DNA of 64,000 nt from Isochrysis galbana (taxonomy: Eukaryota > Haptophyta > Isochrysidales > Isochrysidaceae). The notes beneath the pieces were generated by a model that did no database searches, was not told the origin of the DNA, and was given only the letters and a program-made list of their open reading frames with translations. The stretch lies in the NCBI GenBank assembly GCA_018136815.1, contig CM030944.1, positions 992,456 through 1,056,455 on the forward strand, in the 5' to 3' direction. How positions within the stretch are numbered: position 1 is the first letter of the stretch; every line of letters begins with the position of its first letter. Positions 9,675 to 19,861 of the stretch are shown in pieces. A program made the translations under genes and the position numbers.

Positions 9675-10560
9675 TTCATTTACCAGTAGCATACGAAGCG
9701 CGCTCTGTGTGTGCGTATCGCGCGATTCTTGTTGAGAGCCATGTCGTGCTGTCAAGCAGATGTTGCAGCGCAATGACCCAGTTGTACGCCATCCCAACCC
9801 ATGCCGTCTGTGGATGTGGATCGCTAGAGCTGGAGACTTCTGAGCAAATTAGCTGCCGTGCGATTGCACGTGCCCATCTGTTCTTTAACCGCTTGTTCGC
9901 GTCTGGAATATGCCTCTGGCGCCTGGATTTGCTAGCAACCTGACATAAAACAGAGGACTGTCGGATTTATCGACGAGCTCCATCAACATCCACATCACCG
10001 GTCTACATGAGTTTTCGGGTGATCCAGGCCACGTGCATCCACAGCTAGGCTGGTGAATTTTCAGCTGTTTCTCTCATTGACGGCGGCGACTTGTGCTGTG
10101 CGCGTGCGCAACTGTGCGAGGCTGTTTGCTCCCGCCAAGTGGGCGCGGTGTTGCATAGGGGGTCCTGTTGTCACGGCGGAACCCGCTGCTTGTGTGCTTC
10201 TATGTGATGCGCAGAGGCAGTGGTGTGGTGCTGTTGCGTATGGCTTGTCGTATCAAGTTCGCACACACACGTCGCGTTGCGTGCAACGTCCATACGCAAT
10301 CTTTGGGACCGTAATTGTTTACTTCTTTGCACACATTGATTTTACTTCACTCGTATTCCATATCCATAATTCTATTGCCTTACTTGTTACTTGCTACTTG
10401 CCTCCCGTTCCATCGATCGTCCCCTATCCGCCCCCTCGCGGTTCGCGGTTGCCATCGATGGTCCAGTATTCAAAAGTCTCGCCCCGGGCTCCAGCTCCGG
10501 CCTCTCCCCGCCCGCCCCTACTAGGCCCCTCACCACCACAATTGACGCATCGAAAGGCGA
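9675..10560. other. Intergenic, no gene recognised
   Basis: This holds the 3' flank of the small membrane-protein gene, then about 600 bases with moderately open frames (for example 10053-10670) but no domain, signal peptide or consistent splice structure that I can support. Confidence 0.4.
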
Positions 10561-10562
10561 GA

Positions 10563-10712
10563 AGCGCTCAATCACCATCACCCACAGCATGGAAAAACGT
10601 TCAATCACCATCAGCCTACACGTGGAACGCGTTCAATCGCCATCACCCACACAGCATGGAAAAGCCTTAAATCACCATCAAGCCTACACATGGAAAAGCG
10701 TTCAATCGCGGA
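10563..10712. repeat. Minisatellite, unit about 36 bp
   Basis: Four imperfect units of the form CGTTCAATCACCATCACCCACAGCATGGAAAA (variant: CATCAGCCTACACGTGGAAC). Two alternating unit types, CAGCATGGAAAA and CCTACACRTGGAA, are visible, so the higher-order period is about 72 bp. Confidence 0.8.
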
Positions 10713-10794
10713 AGAGGCAAAGGAAGAAGGAAGGAAGAAAGGGGCGGAAGACAGGAGCCTTTCCTCAGGGGGGGGGCACAGGCGAGGATGGGTG

Positions 10795-10932
10795 GCAGGC
10801 GAAGGAGGGTGGGTGGCAGGCGAAGGAGGGTGGGCAGTTTCTGAAGTTGGAATCTGCAACTGCAGTTTCTACAGTTGACAGTTGGGCAGTTTCTGCAGTT
10901 GAGCAGTTTCCTGAAGTTGAGCAGTCCCCCTG
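10795..10932. repeat. Two short tandem arrays (GGTGGCAGGCGAAGGAGG and CAGTTKCTGAAGTTG)
   Basis: First come three copies of an 18-bp unit GGGTGGCAGGCGAAGGAG. Then follow about six imperfect copies of a 14-20 bp unit CAGTTTCTGCAGTTGAG. Neither has coding support. Confidence 0.65.
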
Positions 10933-10984
10933 CCGCCCACCTTGCTTTGCCTACCAAGGTGAAGGCCCTCCAAAGATGAACGTT

Positions 10985-11040
10985 ATTATGTACGAAAACG
11001 CTATGCGGGCACAAAACCACTCTAAAAGCGCGTCTTTCTC
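10985..11040 (-). repeat. Dispersed repeat family E, copy 1
   Basis: Read on the minus strand this is GCGCTTTTAGAGTGGTTTTG followed by TGCCC, CATAGCGTTTTCGTACATA. It matches 35750-35800 (+) and, for the first 24 bases, 32294-32317 (+) inside the ISL2EU element. Confidence 0.65.
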
Positions 11041-11273
11041 CAGACACCCGAACACAACCACTTTGGCCTGGTGCCACGGTGCCACGACACATCCCTTGGA
11101 ATCCAGAATCCAGCGAGAAGCATTTGCATGCACGCTAGTTCATCACGATCTGTGTCAAGATGGTTGGTGGAGAAGGGAGAGATGGTGGAGAAGGGAGAGA
11201 GTGCACAACATGGTCCTATAATAAAAAGTAATTACAACTGGGAATATCGGCGGCTGCACTGAGCCGCTGGCCG

Positions 11274-12371
11274 ATGCCGCACGCCGACGCAAGTGAAGAC
11301 GCAGGTGAAGATGTCCCAGCAGGCCCTGCAGAGACCCCGGCAGAGCCCGGGGGCGGGCGGGCGGGTCATCTGAGCGCCCCGGCTTGCATTAATGGTCATG
11401 TCTCGGGCCTAGGCTCCTTCAGACGGCGAAGGGGTAGCGTTGCGCACTCCCGGGGTTGCTGGAGTGCTGCAGCGACAAACTGCGAGGATGCTGCTGAGGC
11501 CGTGGAGGTCGCCAGTCGAGCGCCCGAAGTCAGTGGTGTCGCAGATTTGGCAACCAGTGGTGAGTCAGGCGCTCTCCGGCTGGGCTCCTTCAGAAGGCGA
11601 AGGCTTAGCGTCACGCATTCCCAGTGTTGCGGGAGTGGTGCAGCTTGCGAGAGTGCTACAGCGACGAACGGCCCGGATGCTGCCGGGGCAGCAGAGGTGG
11701 CCCTTTGCACGCCCGACTTCAGCAGTGGCGCAGAAACGCCGTCGATGAACGGGGAGGGCGGAATGCGCATAGCGGACGCCGATCGAGACGCCTGCACGAG
11801 CGGTGGCATGGATGCATGTGCTGCTGCAGGTGTGCCAACGCCTGCGTCGAGCTGCAGTGGCAGCGGGACGAGTGCACGTGCTCCGATAATCTCAAACCTT
11901 ATGAGCAGCGAGCGTCGGCGCAAAAGGAAGGCCATAGATGCTTCGGTAACTTGGCTTGCAGCCCGGTCTGCTCTTGTCTCGTGCCAGCTTGTTGCTCTCC
12001 AAAGCCCGCCGCCGTCCGCTGACGTGTCTGCTGCACCTTCACAAGACTGCTTTGCAGAGTGCTCACCCTGCGAATCAGAGCAGGGAGTGGGCATGGGAGA
12101 AGGGGATGAAGTCTGGGCTGCGAGGTCAACCGTTCCCCCCGTTCTTCAAGACGTTTCTCGTCTCACCCCTTGTCCGGATAGTCGGAAAGTGCATCTGCAC
12201 AGTTCACAGTTCGCGCCGAATCGTCACGAAGGAGTCGTGGCTGGCGTGCACTGCGCAGGTGGCAGTCAAACTCGTCTAGTCTGTGGTCTGCGGAGTTTGC
12301 CTTTCCTGGGCAGGGCTCTTCCACACAACTCAAGGATAACACGGCGTCGTCGTCGATCGAAGCTGCCCTGA
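11274..12371 (+). CDS. Unknown protein with an internal duplication
   Basis: A 365-codon frame starts MPHADASEDAGEDVPAG. It contains two related segments of about 60 residues, each beginning LGSFRRRRxSVxHS and followed by Cys/Ala/Thr-rich sequence and DAAxAxEVA (near residues 45-105 and 102-160). A basic patch, SSERRRKRKAID, near residue 210 resembles a nuclear localisation signal. The last 90 residues look less protein-like. A better-looking frame (mod 2) starts after an acceptor-like CTGCGCAG at 12251-12258, so the true gene may splice there. The function is unknown. Tandem duplication of the GC-rich DNA unit could alone keep the frame open, so the coding status is uncertain. Confidence 0.3.
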   Translation: MPHADASEDAGEDVPAGPAETPAEPGGGRAGHLSAPACINGHVSGLGSFRRRRGSVAHSRGCWSAAATNCEDAAEAVEVASRAPEVSGVADLATSGESGALRLGSFRRRRLSVTHSQCCGSGAACESATATNGPDAAGAAEVALCTPDFSSGAETPSMNGEGGMRIADADRDACTSGGMDACAAAGVPTPASSCSGSGTSARAPIISNLMSSERRRKRKAIDASVTWLAARSALVSCQLVALQSPPPSADVSAAPSQDCFAECSPCESEQGVGMGEGDEVWAARSTVPPVLQDVSRLTPCPDSRKVHLHSSQFAPNRHEGVVAGVHCAGGSQTRLVCGLRSLPFLGRALPHNSRITRRRRRSKLP

Positions 12372-12568
12372 CCTATCTGTGCCCGTCCAGCTGCAGCAAT
12401 GGCGACTGCTTGGCAGGCTTGTCGGTCCTCAACGTGCTGAGCTGCAGGCATCACTTCAACATGCAGATGCTCAAGATGGGCGGCAGCCCGACACGGGTCC
12501 TCGAAGGCATTCTGCGGCCTGCTTATGACCGCTCCAAGAACGGGTTCACCGAAGTCATCGTACCCTAG
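12259..12568 (+). CDS. Cys/His-rich exon of unknown family, possibly a transposon protein N terminus
   Basis: This open segment reads LWSAEFAFPGQGSS, then SIEAALTYLCPSSCSNGDC, LAGLSVLNVLSCRHHFNMQM, and ends at TAG 12566-12568. The spacing C-x3-C-x5-C followed by LSVLNVLSCRxxF looks like a conserved metal-binding region. A following stretch (about 12605-12804, with AVLYGCSASAFKRVKAVVET) may be the next exon; donor and acceptor phases could not be settled. Cys-rich segments followed by C-x2-AF-x-R-V are familiar at the N termini of several eukaryotic transposase-like proteins, which is my tentative reading. Confidence 0.35.
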
Positions 12569-12959
12569 GGTGTTGCTAGCAGCGTGAGCCTGTGCGTGCA
12601 CAGTACTGCAGTTCTGTACGGCTGCTCGGCGAGCGCCTTCAAGCGGGTGAAGGCAGTGGTGGAGACCGTCGCCGGCGTGCCGGGGGATCTTGAGATACCA
12701 GAGCAGTTTGTCGGGTCCAAACAGGTGTCCAAACAGCGCACGCGTCTGGCTGGAATCAGCCGGAGTCGAGACGGACGAACAGCACGAGGAAACGCAGCAG
12801 GGTGAAACAGCGGAGGGAGCATGTTCGAGCGACAGCGACAACAACGCGCCCAGCCTCTGAAAAGGGCCCCCCCGCTGGAGAGCACTTCATGTGTTCAGCG
12901 CGGGGCTGTTGTGTTGCTGTTGCACTTCCGCTGCTGCGCTTCCCATGTGTCCGCATGAG

Positions 12960-13598
12960 TGAATGAATCAGCTTGAGGATGTTGTTTTGAATAGAACGGG
13001 TGTGCGCGCGCGGGCTTCGATGTGCGCGCGCGGGCTCCGCAGCTGTATGTGGCGTCGATGCCGCAGTTGGAGTGAAGGAGTGTGCGTGCAGTGCAGGTGC
13101 CTGCTTATTTTTTCCGATAACATGGGTGGTGTGCCCCACCACTTGATCAATTTTGGCTCTCAACTTGCAATCCCACGCGAGCACGATCAACAGCCACCTT
13201 GGCGGGCTACTGGCCGCCCAGCGCGCCCCGTTCACCGTGTCTTCACCTGCACCTGCAGTTCCTGCACTCTCACCTTCACCTGCACCTTCACTGAAGAAAA
13301 AACTTCGGACCAGCACCTTCCCAGTTGGAAATTTTTTTTATTCTATGGGCTCGGCTGCTTTGTGGCACCGAGGACGGCGGGGAGTCTCGTTGAGCTCTAT
13401 CGCAAAGATCGCGCCAGTGTCCTGTAGTTCCGATGTACCACAGGAGCACATCAAGTAGGTGTGGTACTGCGTCGAGCACAATCGTCACTCCGCGGGACGC
13501 GAGTGCGCGGATCAACTTTTTTTTGGGGAAGGTATCGCCAAACGACGCGCATCAAGCAGATGCGCGCCACGGCGTCGACTTGCATGCTACTCCTCGCG
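12960..13598. other. Intergenic, no gene recognised
   Basis: Contains alternating GCGCGCGC/GTGTGCG (13000-13040), a CACCTGCACCTGCAGTT-type short repeat (13240-13290) and an AT-rich patch at 13335. Frames such as 12963-13427 have no recognisable content. Confidence 0.35.
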
Positions 13599-13700
13599 CA
13601 AGGCTAGTGGAAGTAGCAGCACTAACGCTCATTGTTATTACTACTAGTAGTGTAGTAGTATAATTATTACTATTTCTACATCTAGGCCATTGCCATTGCT
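13599..13700 (+). repeat. Dispersed repeat family D, copy 2
   Basis: AAGGCTAGTG, then GTAGCAGCACTAACGCTCATTG, then GTTATTACTACTAGTAGTG and TATTATTTCTA-like sequence, matching 8462-8600 in the same order. Confidence 0.65.
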
Positions 13701-13962
13701 CGAACACGCACCGCACTAGGTCTCCAAGACTGGATTTCGTTATTCCTGTGTCGTGAGCATTTGCACTATGGTCTGCCTTATATACCAGCGTGCCGTCACG
13801 GCCGCGCTGTCATGTGCTGGCGGCAAGCCCGCAGCCACCGCTGAATCAACGCGAATGCCAGTGAGCTTATGCACCTCCTTCATTCGCCCTCATTCACATG
13901 CCATCCACGCAGCGATAACGTGTTTGCGTGGAACGTGCTCGCGCGGGCTGAAGCGAGGCTTT

Positions 13963-16219
13963 TCAATCCACAACCTCTGCTCCAGTCGAGTCCATGACCG
14001 GACTTGCGCCCACGCCATGACAACCGAGCTCGCTTATCACCTTGCTTGGATGAAGTCCAGGCCGGTCAGTCCCTCCCGGCACACTGCCGGTCTCCGTGCA
14101 CGCGACTTCCCACCCGTCAGTGGAAAGTGTGTACAGCAAGCCAAGGAGCACTGCATCTCGTGAATACTTCAGAACAGCTGCCGGTTGTGCGGAGATTTCC
14201 AGAAGTGCTGCTTGTACTTTTGGGCTATGAAGAAGTACGTCCACTTCCTTTCGCGTTAGTACGTCTTGGGCATAAACCGAACCAACAACTGACGTCTGTG
14301 CATTTTTAGAGTCCGCGGATGCCACCGTGCTCGCCCTGACACTGGCAGCATCATGCATCAATGCATCACCAGCCAAATCAACAGTTGCGGTCGCAGCTGC
14401 AGGTGCGATAGTGGCCCCCTCAAGAGCAGCTTCTGAGGGAGCTGAGGTTTCAGCGCCCAGATTGGTGGAAGCCGCCGGCGCCATCTCCGAGCACGTGTAT
14501 TCCAGATCACCTCCAGAGAAAACGGCCCCCTTCATGCCTTCCCCGCCAGTCTCCATCCCTTCGCAGAGAAGCTCATAGGCCATCTGAATCGCCACAAACT
14601 TTTCCTTAGCCTCCTCGACTTCTTCGTCTGGAACCTGGAGACCAAGTCATAGGTGGAACAACATTAAAGACGACATGACGGGGCGAACACCCAGGAATGG
14701 CTTGTGAAGTGCACGGCATAAATCTGCATACGCACTTTGTCCGGGTGATAACGCAATGACATCACCCGATACGCTCGGCGAATCTCTTCCTTCGTCGCAA
14801 GCTTGCGTGGGGGCAATCCAAGAATCTCATAGAGGACGACAAACCCATCAACGCCAGTTTTCTCGCGAAGCTTTGCCTATTGGCGCATGCAGGGTGGCGA
14901 GGACAACACTCTGAGGTGAGAGCCGAGCTTCAAACTGGCACGAGAACTGAGGTGGCCACATCGAATGGGTTCACTTGTGCAGACCAGGACACGGCGTCGA
15001 GGTACACGATGCTCACCTCCCACTCAGCGGCACGCTTCTCCTTCTTCTTGGCATACTGACGAGCCCTCTTGCGAGCCTTCTCATCGTCGAACTGTTTCTC
15101 AATTTTCGCGTTCAGCTCAGGGCAGTCCTCCTTCACATGGCCCTCTTTGCCGCAGTGTTTGCAGCGCTTGTGCGGGCAATCCCTCTTCGTGTGGCCCCAC
15201 TTCTTGCACACGTAGCAGTGCAGGTTCATATTCTTCTCCTCCTCCACCACATCCGATACTGCGACGTCCTTGTTGCCATACTGCGCCTCCCAAGCTGTCA
15301 AGTGCCTGACACGGCAATGAGCGAGTGGAACGTCGGAGTGATAGAGCTAGGCGTAGGGCTGGGCATGACTTTCACAAGATGGCGCCACCCGGCACTGCAA
15401 TCTGCTTGATTCGCAACAAACTTGCCAATCCTCTCACCTTTCTGCGAGCTCCTTCTCTTCCCGTGCCTTTGCCTCGACTTGTGTACGCATGAAAGCATCC
15501 AAGGGGTCCTCCTCATCGGCCGCAGCCGCAGCTGCTCGGCTGCCAACAGATGGTCCAGCCGAATTATAGCCCATCTTCTCCCGCTCCATATCAGCCGCCA
15601 TGGCCTCGAGTTTCTTCCGACGCTGCTCCTGCTCCGCTTTGCGGGCAGCCTCTTCTTCATCGAAGCCGTCGTTTTGGAACAGCTGTCCCACAGCTGGCGC
15701 AGCTAGAGCAGGCGCTGCAGATTTGACGGGAGCTGCGACCCCAAAAGCGCCGGCTGCCTTGAGTGCTTCCAATCTCCGCCGCCGCACTTCTTTGGGATCC
15801 TCTACAGCCGCAGCCTCTGGAGCCTGCGCCGGTGCAGGAGCAGAGGGCAGGGCGGAGGCGACAGAATGCGTGGCCCCATTGCCATCAGCAGCCTGCGCTG
15901 CTTTCCAAGCATTAAGCTTCCTGCGCCTCGCCTCCTTATCGTCGAAACGCTCGGCGCTGTGGCTCGTGCTGCGCCGAGCGCGCTCCCTACTCCCACTCCG
16001 CCCACGCCTCCTCCCCTCATCCTCACGCCCCTCTCTCCGCTCTCTCTGCTCCGGCTCGCGCTCTGGCCGGCGCGAGTCGTACCGCCTGTCGTCGTACCGC
16101 CTGTTATCGTACCGCCTGTCGTCGTACCGCCTGTGATCGTATCGCCTATCGTCGCCCCGCCGCTCGTCGCCCTGCCGCTCGCTACGCTCGGCGCGCCGCG
16201 CGGAGTCGCCCCACCCCAT
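13963..16219 (-). CDS. Arg-rich CCHC zinc-knuckle protein with a DnaJ domain, 4 exons
   Basis: Exons 16219-15438, 15305-15017, 14876-14736 and 14634-13963 join with correct GT..AG borders and phases to give 627 aa. The N terminus has five RRYDxRR-type repeats and an Arg/Glu/Ser-rich region, followed by KEVRRRRLEALKAAG and DEEDPLDAFM. The latter two resemble segments found in spliceosome-associated helicase N termini. Exon 2 holds two CCHC knuckles (CYVCKKWGHTKRDC and CKHCGKEGHVKEDC, near residues 285-325). Exons 3-4 hold a J domain with YEILGLPP, the HPD motif in RYHPDK, and KFVAIQMAYELL. The C terminus is Ala/Ser-rich. HPD-containing J domains stimulate Hsp70 ATPase. RS-like repeats plus zinc knuckles suggest RNA binding, so a role in pre-mRNA processing is a reasonable inference. 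The start at MGWGDSARR is the first plausible ATG before the repeats. Confidence 0.85.
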
Positions 16220-16371
16220 CGCGAGCGCGGGTGCGGCGTAAAGACCAAACACCAGCACGCCCGAGGAAAAAAAAACTTCTTGTAGATGCGGGGCTACACA
16301 GCCATCGGCCATCGGCCATCGGTCTACAGTGGGTAATTTCGTAATTTCTAGCCCCCCGTTTCGCCGCACAC

Positions 16372-16500
16372 GACTTCGACTTCACGCTCTGCAGTCGCTC
16401 TGCGAGACTCTCTCTCTCTCTCTCTCTCCGTCCTCCTCTCCTCGGCCGATGGAAGGAAGTTTCGTCCAAAACATTCTCCGGTCCTAGGATATTCCGTGGG
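16372..16500 (+). repeat. Dispersed repeat family A, copy 2, upstream of the J-domain gene
   Basis: Matches 1750-1870: ACGACTTCGACTTC, GCGAGACTCTCTC tract, CGGCCGATGGAAGGAAG and CGTCCAAAACATTCTCCGGTCC. It lies about 150 bases upstream of the minus-strand start codon at 16219, so it may contribute promoter sequence to that gene. Confidence 0.7.
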
Positions 16501-16503
16501 TTT

Positions 16504-17120
16504 CGAGCGATGCGACGCTTCATGGCTCATGGCGATGGCGAAGAGGAAAGAGGAGCATGCCGCGCTCCTCTCCATCATTGACGCCGTCCTTGAGGAGACG
16601 CAGCCGGCGTTCAAGAAGCACAAGGCCAACCGACCTAATCCTCCGCGAGTTCAACTAGAGCTACCTGAAACAGTTCCAACTCTGCTGTGGTCACATTTGT
16701 GAACGGAGAAAGCAGAGACCTACGACTCCAAGGACAAGTTGGTGAAGGAGTTCGGCGGCCACGCGGCTGCCGTGATATACCCGCTGTACTCGCCGACGAG
16801 ATACAGCAGGAGGGCCATCCTGGCCTGGTCAAGCAATCAGAATGCAAAGTCGGCGGCAACGGTGCGCCGCCCGCCCATTCCCTGCACGCTCTCAAGTCCG
16901 CTTGCATACCTCACGCGCGCGCGCCTCTCGCTGCACAGGAATGCAAGGAGACACTTGCACTTCACTCGGACGTCGAGGCCGTGCGCTGGGCGAAAAGCAG
17001 CGATTTGGGTGCGAAATTTGCGAAAAATCGGCTGTGCATGTAGGCAACCCAAGCAACGTGACTGGCCAGCGGCCGACGCGCGCATAGTGTGTGCGACCCG
17101 CGTGCGTGAGGCGGTGTGAA
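16504..17120 (+). other. Open segments with protein-like patches, no gene resolved
   Basis: A frame at 16496-16702 contains MAMAKRKEEHAALLSIIDAV and ends ETVPTLLWSHL. Just downstream another frame reads EKAETYDSKDKLVKEFGGHA and AAVIYPLYSPTRYSRRAIL (about 16702-16810). Both look like real protein rather than simple sequence, but they do not join with convincing splice sites and I do not recognise them. They may be relics of a mobile-element gene linked to repeat family A, which lies immediately upstream. Confidence 0.25.
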
Positions 17121-17539
17121 GAGGGCGTGCGCTTGCACGGAGGGCGCGTAACTTGTCGATCCCGTTGGGGGGTTGGCGCATGGCGCATAGGCAATGCCGC
17201 GCGCGGGGAGATGGACAATAAAGACGTGTGCCAACGAAAGTTTTCATAGTCATAGTTGATAGTTTGATAGTTGATTTTAAAAGAAATCCGTGAATGAAAT
17301 AATGGGGGGACCCGCCCTTCGGAGGGAGTACACCCCCCCCAATGTGACTCAAATCTAGTTGTGGAATGCCTGTAAGCCGCACGGAGTGCCCTCCCAGGGG
17401 GGGGGGGGCAGTAGAAGTCACAAGTGCACAATGGGGATGGGGGCGGTAGAAGTCCCGCGCCTTCACAAGCCTCCTTCCGCACTTTCGCGCCCTCCGTGCG
17501 TCGTGCGTCGATCGCCATGCCCGTAGTCACTTCCAACAT

Positions 17540-17735
17540 GGGTCCCGAGGAAAGCTCCGTGAGCTCCCCGCAAGAACCGCGTTCCGCGCTAGCTGCCGGC
17601 GCGCCGGCGCGCCCTCGCAGGCAATCTCCAAGAGTGAGAGAGCAGCCTTGCTGTCTGACAGCTCTGCGCTAGCTGCCGGGGCGCCCTCGCAGGCAATCAC
17701 CAAAACCACTAGTGAGATCAGCCTTGCTCTGACAT
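17540..17735. repeat. Tandem duplication, unit about 85 bp
   Basis: GCGCTAGCTGCCGGCGCGCC, CTCGCAGGCAATC, CCAA and GAGAGCAGCCTTGCT occur at about 17588-17652 and again at 17667-17731. A 51-codon frame starting at ATG 17517 crosses the first copy, but nothing indicates that it is a gene. Confidence 0.65.
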
Positions 17736-18130
17736 AGTAGCGGTTACTATGTTGAGATTTTTTTTGAACAACAGAAACGTGACGATAGGGAGGAGGTTAC
17801 AACAATGGGCTAGCTGGCAGCACATGTAATACTCAACATGTACGACCGCTATGGCTTCGGCTCCGCTTGCCCCATAACATGCTCCGTTGTACGACAAATC
17901 TATCGTCTGTCCGCATGCCCGCCCGATACCTACTGCACGAGCATCTCTCGCCCGCGAGGGTGCAGCAGTAAAGGTGTATGCTGACGGTGGCTCATTGCTG
18001 GGAGGCCAATGCTATACCTAGGACTAGCACTACTAGCAATCCCCATCGTTCTCTCTTCCCGCCATAGGGTGGGCCAATATAGGAAAGAACGTGCGTGCCG
18101 AGAATGTGTCTAGACCGAAAATTTGTAAGA
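17736..18130. other. Intergenic, nothing recognised
   Basis: No repeat, RNA gene or convincing frame was seen. The region separates the tandem duplication from the 3' end of msrA. Confidence 0.4.
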
Positions 18131-18904
18131 TCAAAGTACGAAAGGCTCGTTTGGAGCACGGACAACACAGTGAGGCTTTGGCGCGTTCGCATCCCAAAAG
18201 GATTCCGGCAGCTTCGGTGCATGATGCTCGAGTCCCGGGGGGCACCAAGTCGAGAATTGTGGCAGTGAGATCATGCGAGGCTGTGCAGAGCAGTACGGCC
18301 TAGAACCAGGTTTCGCCAGATACTGCTGGTGATAGTCTTCCGCATAGTAGAAGACTGCCTCCTTGAGGTCGGAGGCAGGGCGGATCTCCGTGGTGATTTT
18401 TGCCCCCTTGCCCAGTGCCGCCTCGTAGGCCTCCTTCGACGCCTTCGCGAGTGCGCCCTGCTCCTCATCGAAGTAGAAGATACCCGAGCGATACTGTGTG
18501 CCACGGTCGTTGCCTTGTCCCATCCCTGAAGTGGGGTCATGTGCCTCCCAGTGCCACCGTAGCAGGTCAGCAACCGAGATCTTTTGCGGGTCGTACACGA
18601 CCTGCACGGACTCAGTGTGGCCAGTCCGCCCGGTGCAAACCTCCTCGTAGGTCGGGTTCGGTGTATAACCGGCCGAATAGCCGACTGCCGTTGAATAGAC
18701 CCCTGGGAGCCGCCACATGCCCTTCTCGGAGCCCCAGAAGCACCCATTCGCCACGACCAAGACCTTGAGGCCGACCGGCCAAGGCCCCTTCATCGGGTTG
18801 CGCAGCACGTAGTGCTTGCTCGAGACGGGCATCTGCTCCGAGCGCCCGCGCAGCGCCTGCTCGCGGCTTACCATCTGCGGCTCACCCAGCCCGAAGAAGC
18901 CCAT
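18131..18904 (-). CDS. msrA: Peptide methionine-S-sulfoxide reductase
   Basis: The enzyme reduces methionine-S-sulfoxide in proteins using thioredoxin, repairing oxidative damage. The 257-residue frame starts MGFFGLGEPQMVSREQALRG. It shows the catalytic motif NGCFWGSEKGMW (active-site Cys in GCFWG), then LPGVYSTAVGY, PTYEEVCTGRTGH, HDPTSGMGQGNDRGTQYRS and, near the C terminus, YHQQYLAKPGSRPYC with a candidate resolving Cys. An in-frame ATG at 18973 would add 23 Ser/Leu-rich residues encoded partly by a GA microsatellite. I prefer 18904, as this resembles other eukaryotic MsrA N termini, but a targeting extension cannot be excluded. The C-terminal 40 residues (CPPGLEHHAPKLPESFWD onward) are longer than usual. 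The gene is intronless. Confidence 0.93.
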   Translation of the reverse strand: MGFFGLGEPQMVSREQALRGRSEQMPVSSKHYVLRNPMKGPWPVGLKVLVVANGCFWGSEKGMWRLPGVYSTAVGYSAGYTPNPTYEEVCTGRTGHTESVQVVYDPQKISVADLLRWHWEAHDPTSGMGQGNDRGTQYRSGIFYFDEEQGALAKASKEAYEAALGKGAKITTEIRPASDLKEAVFYYAEDYHQQYLAKPGSRPYCSAQPRMISLPQFSTWCPPGLEHHAPKLPESFWDANAPKPHCVVRAPNEPFVL

Positions 18905-19861
18905 CGATGAGAGAGAGAGAGAGGAAGGGAGGGAAGGGGTGACGGCGGAGAGGGGAGCGGATGTCTCGAGCAAGCGCGATTCGTCTCCAGACCGGCGAGA
19001 GGATCAGAGAGAAGAAAAGAAGAAAAGAGGAAGACGAGGTGAGAGAAGAAGAATGAGAAGAGATCCTCAAGAAGAGAGAGAGACTCGAAAGAAGAGAGAG
19101 ATGCAGCCCCAGCTGCAGCCCTAGTTGTACTTTACTCTTTACGTGAGGAAGTACTTTGACTTCTCGTTGTGGCGGGGCAGCCTCGCACCCCTGCGAGTCT
19201 ATAAAAAGCATGCACAGAGAGAGATGGATCCTACGGATTCTCCGTGTGGTGCGGTGTGATCGCCCAGAGCTGACCCACACAGGAGTAAAACACTAGTAGT
19301 AGAGTACTCCGAGGAAGACAAGAAGGACTCTCAGTTCCGTTCGCTCTCCCCTCTCCCTCTCGCCTCGATATGGAACTACCTTTCAATAGTATGAACGGAC
19401 TATACGAACGCCTTCGCTTTCATCGATTAGGAAGACCCGCTCTACTCCATCTCCTACTCGCTCGCCCCCTCTCTACTTTATCTACTCTACTCTCCACGTC
19501 CCCGATCTTCCTTTCTCTTCCCCTCCTTCTCTACAATACAATACAATTGATCGCTTTCGTATTCCTCGGGCAGTCCGTTGTCGTCGTGGTGACGTGGCGA
19601 CGGAGAGGAGAATCTACACACGTACTTTACTCCCAACTTACCCGCTCCACTGGTTTGATCTCTCTCACTCTTCTCTACACTAGAGTAGGAGTATGGAGAC
19701 GAGAGTAAGAGACAACTCTACTCTCGCCTAATTTCCACTCTTTAGGTACATAGAGAGAGGGCGAGGGAGAGAGAGAGAGAGAGGAAGGGGGAGGGAGGTA
19801 CTAGAGGGAGAGAGAACGAGGGAGAGGCGGCTTGGATCGGCTCGTTCAGGTTGAGTTAAGC
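18905..19861. promoter_or_regulatory. Intergenic region between msrA and the PUB-thioredoxin gene
   Basis: The stretch holds GA-rich tracts (18905-19100) and a strong TATA-like CTATAAAAAG at 19199-19208, followed by AGAGAGAGATGG. An open frame at 19370-19708 (MELPFNSMNGLYERLRFHR, then Leu-rich) is also present. That frame could be an upstream exon or leader but has no recognisable domain. Further GA tracts run from 19750 to 19830. The TATA-like site faces the plus-strand gene at 19862 but is 650 bases away. Confidence 0.3.
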
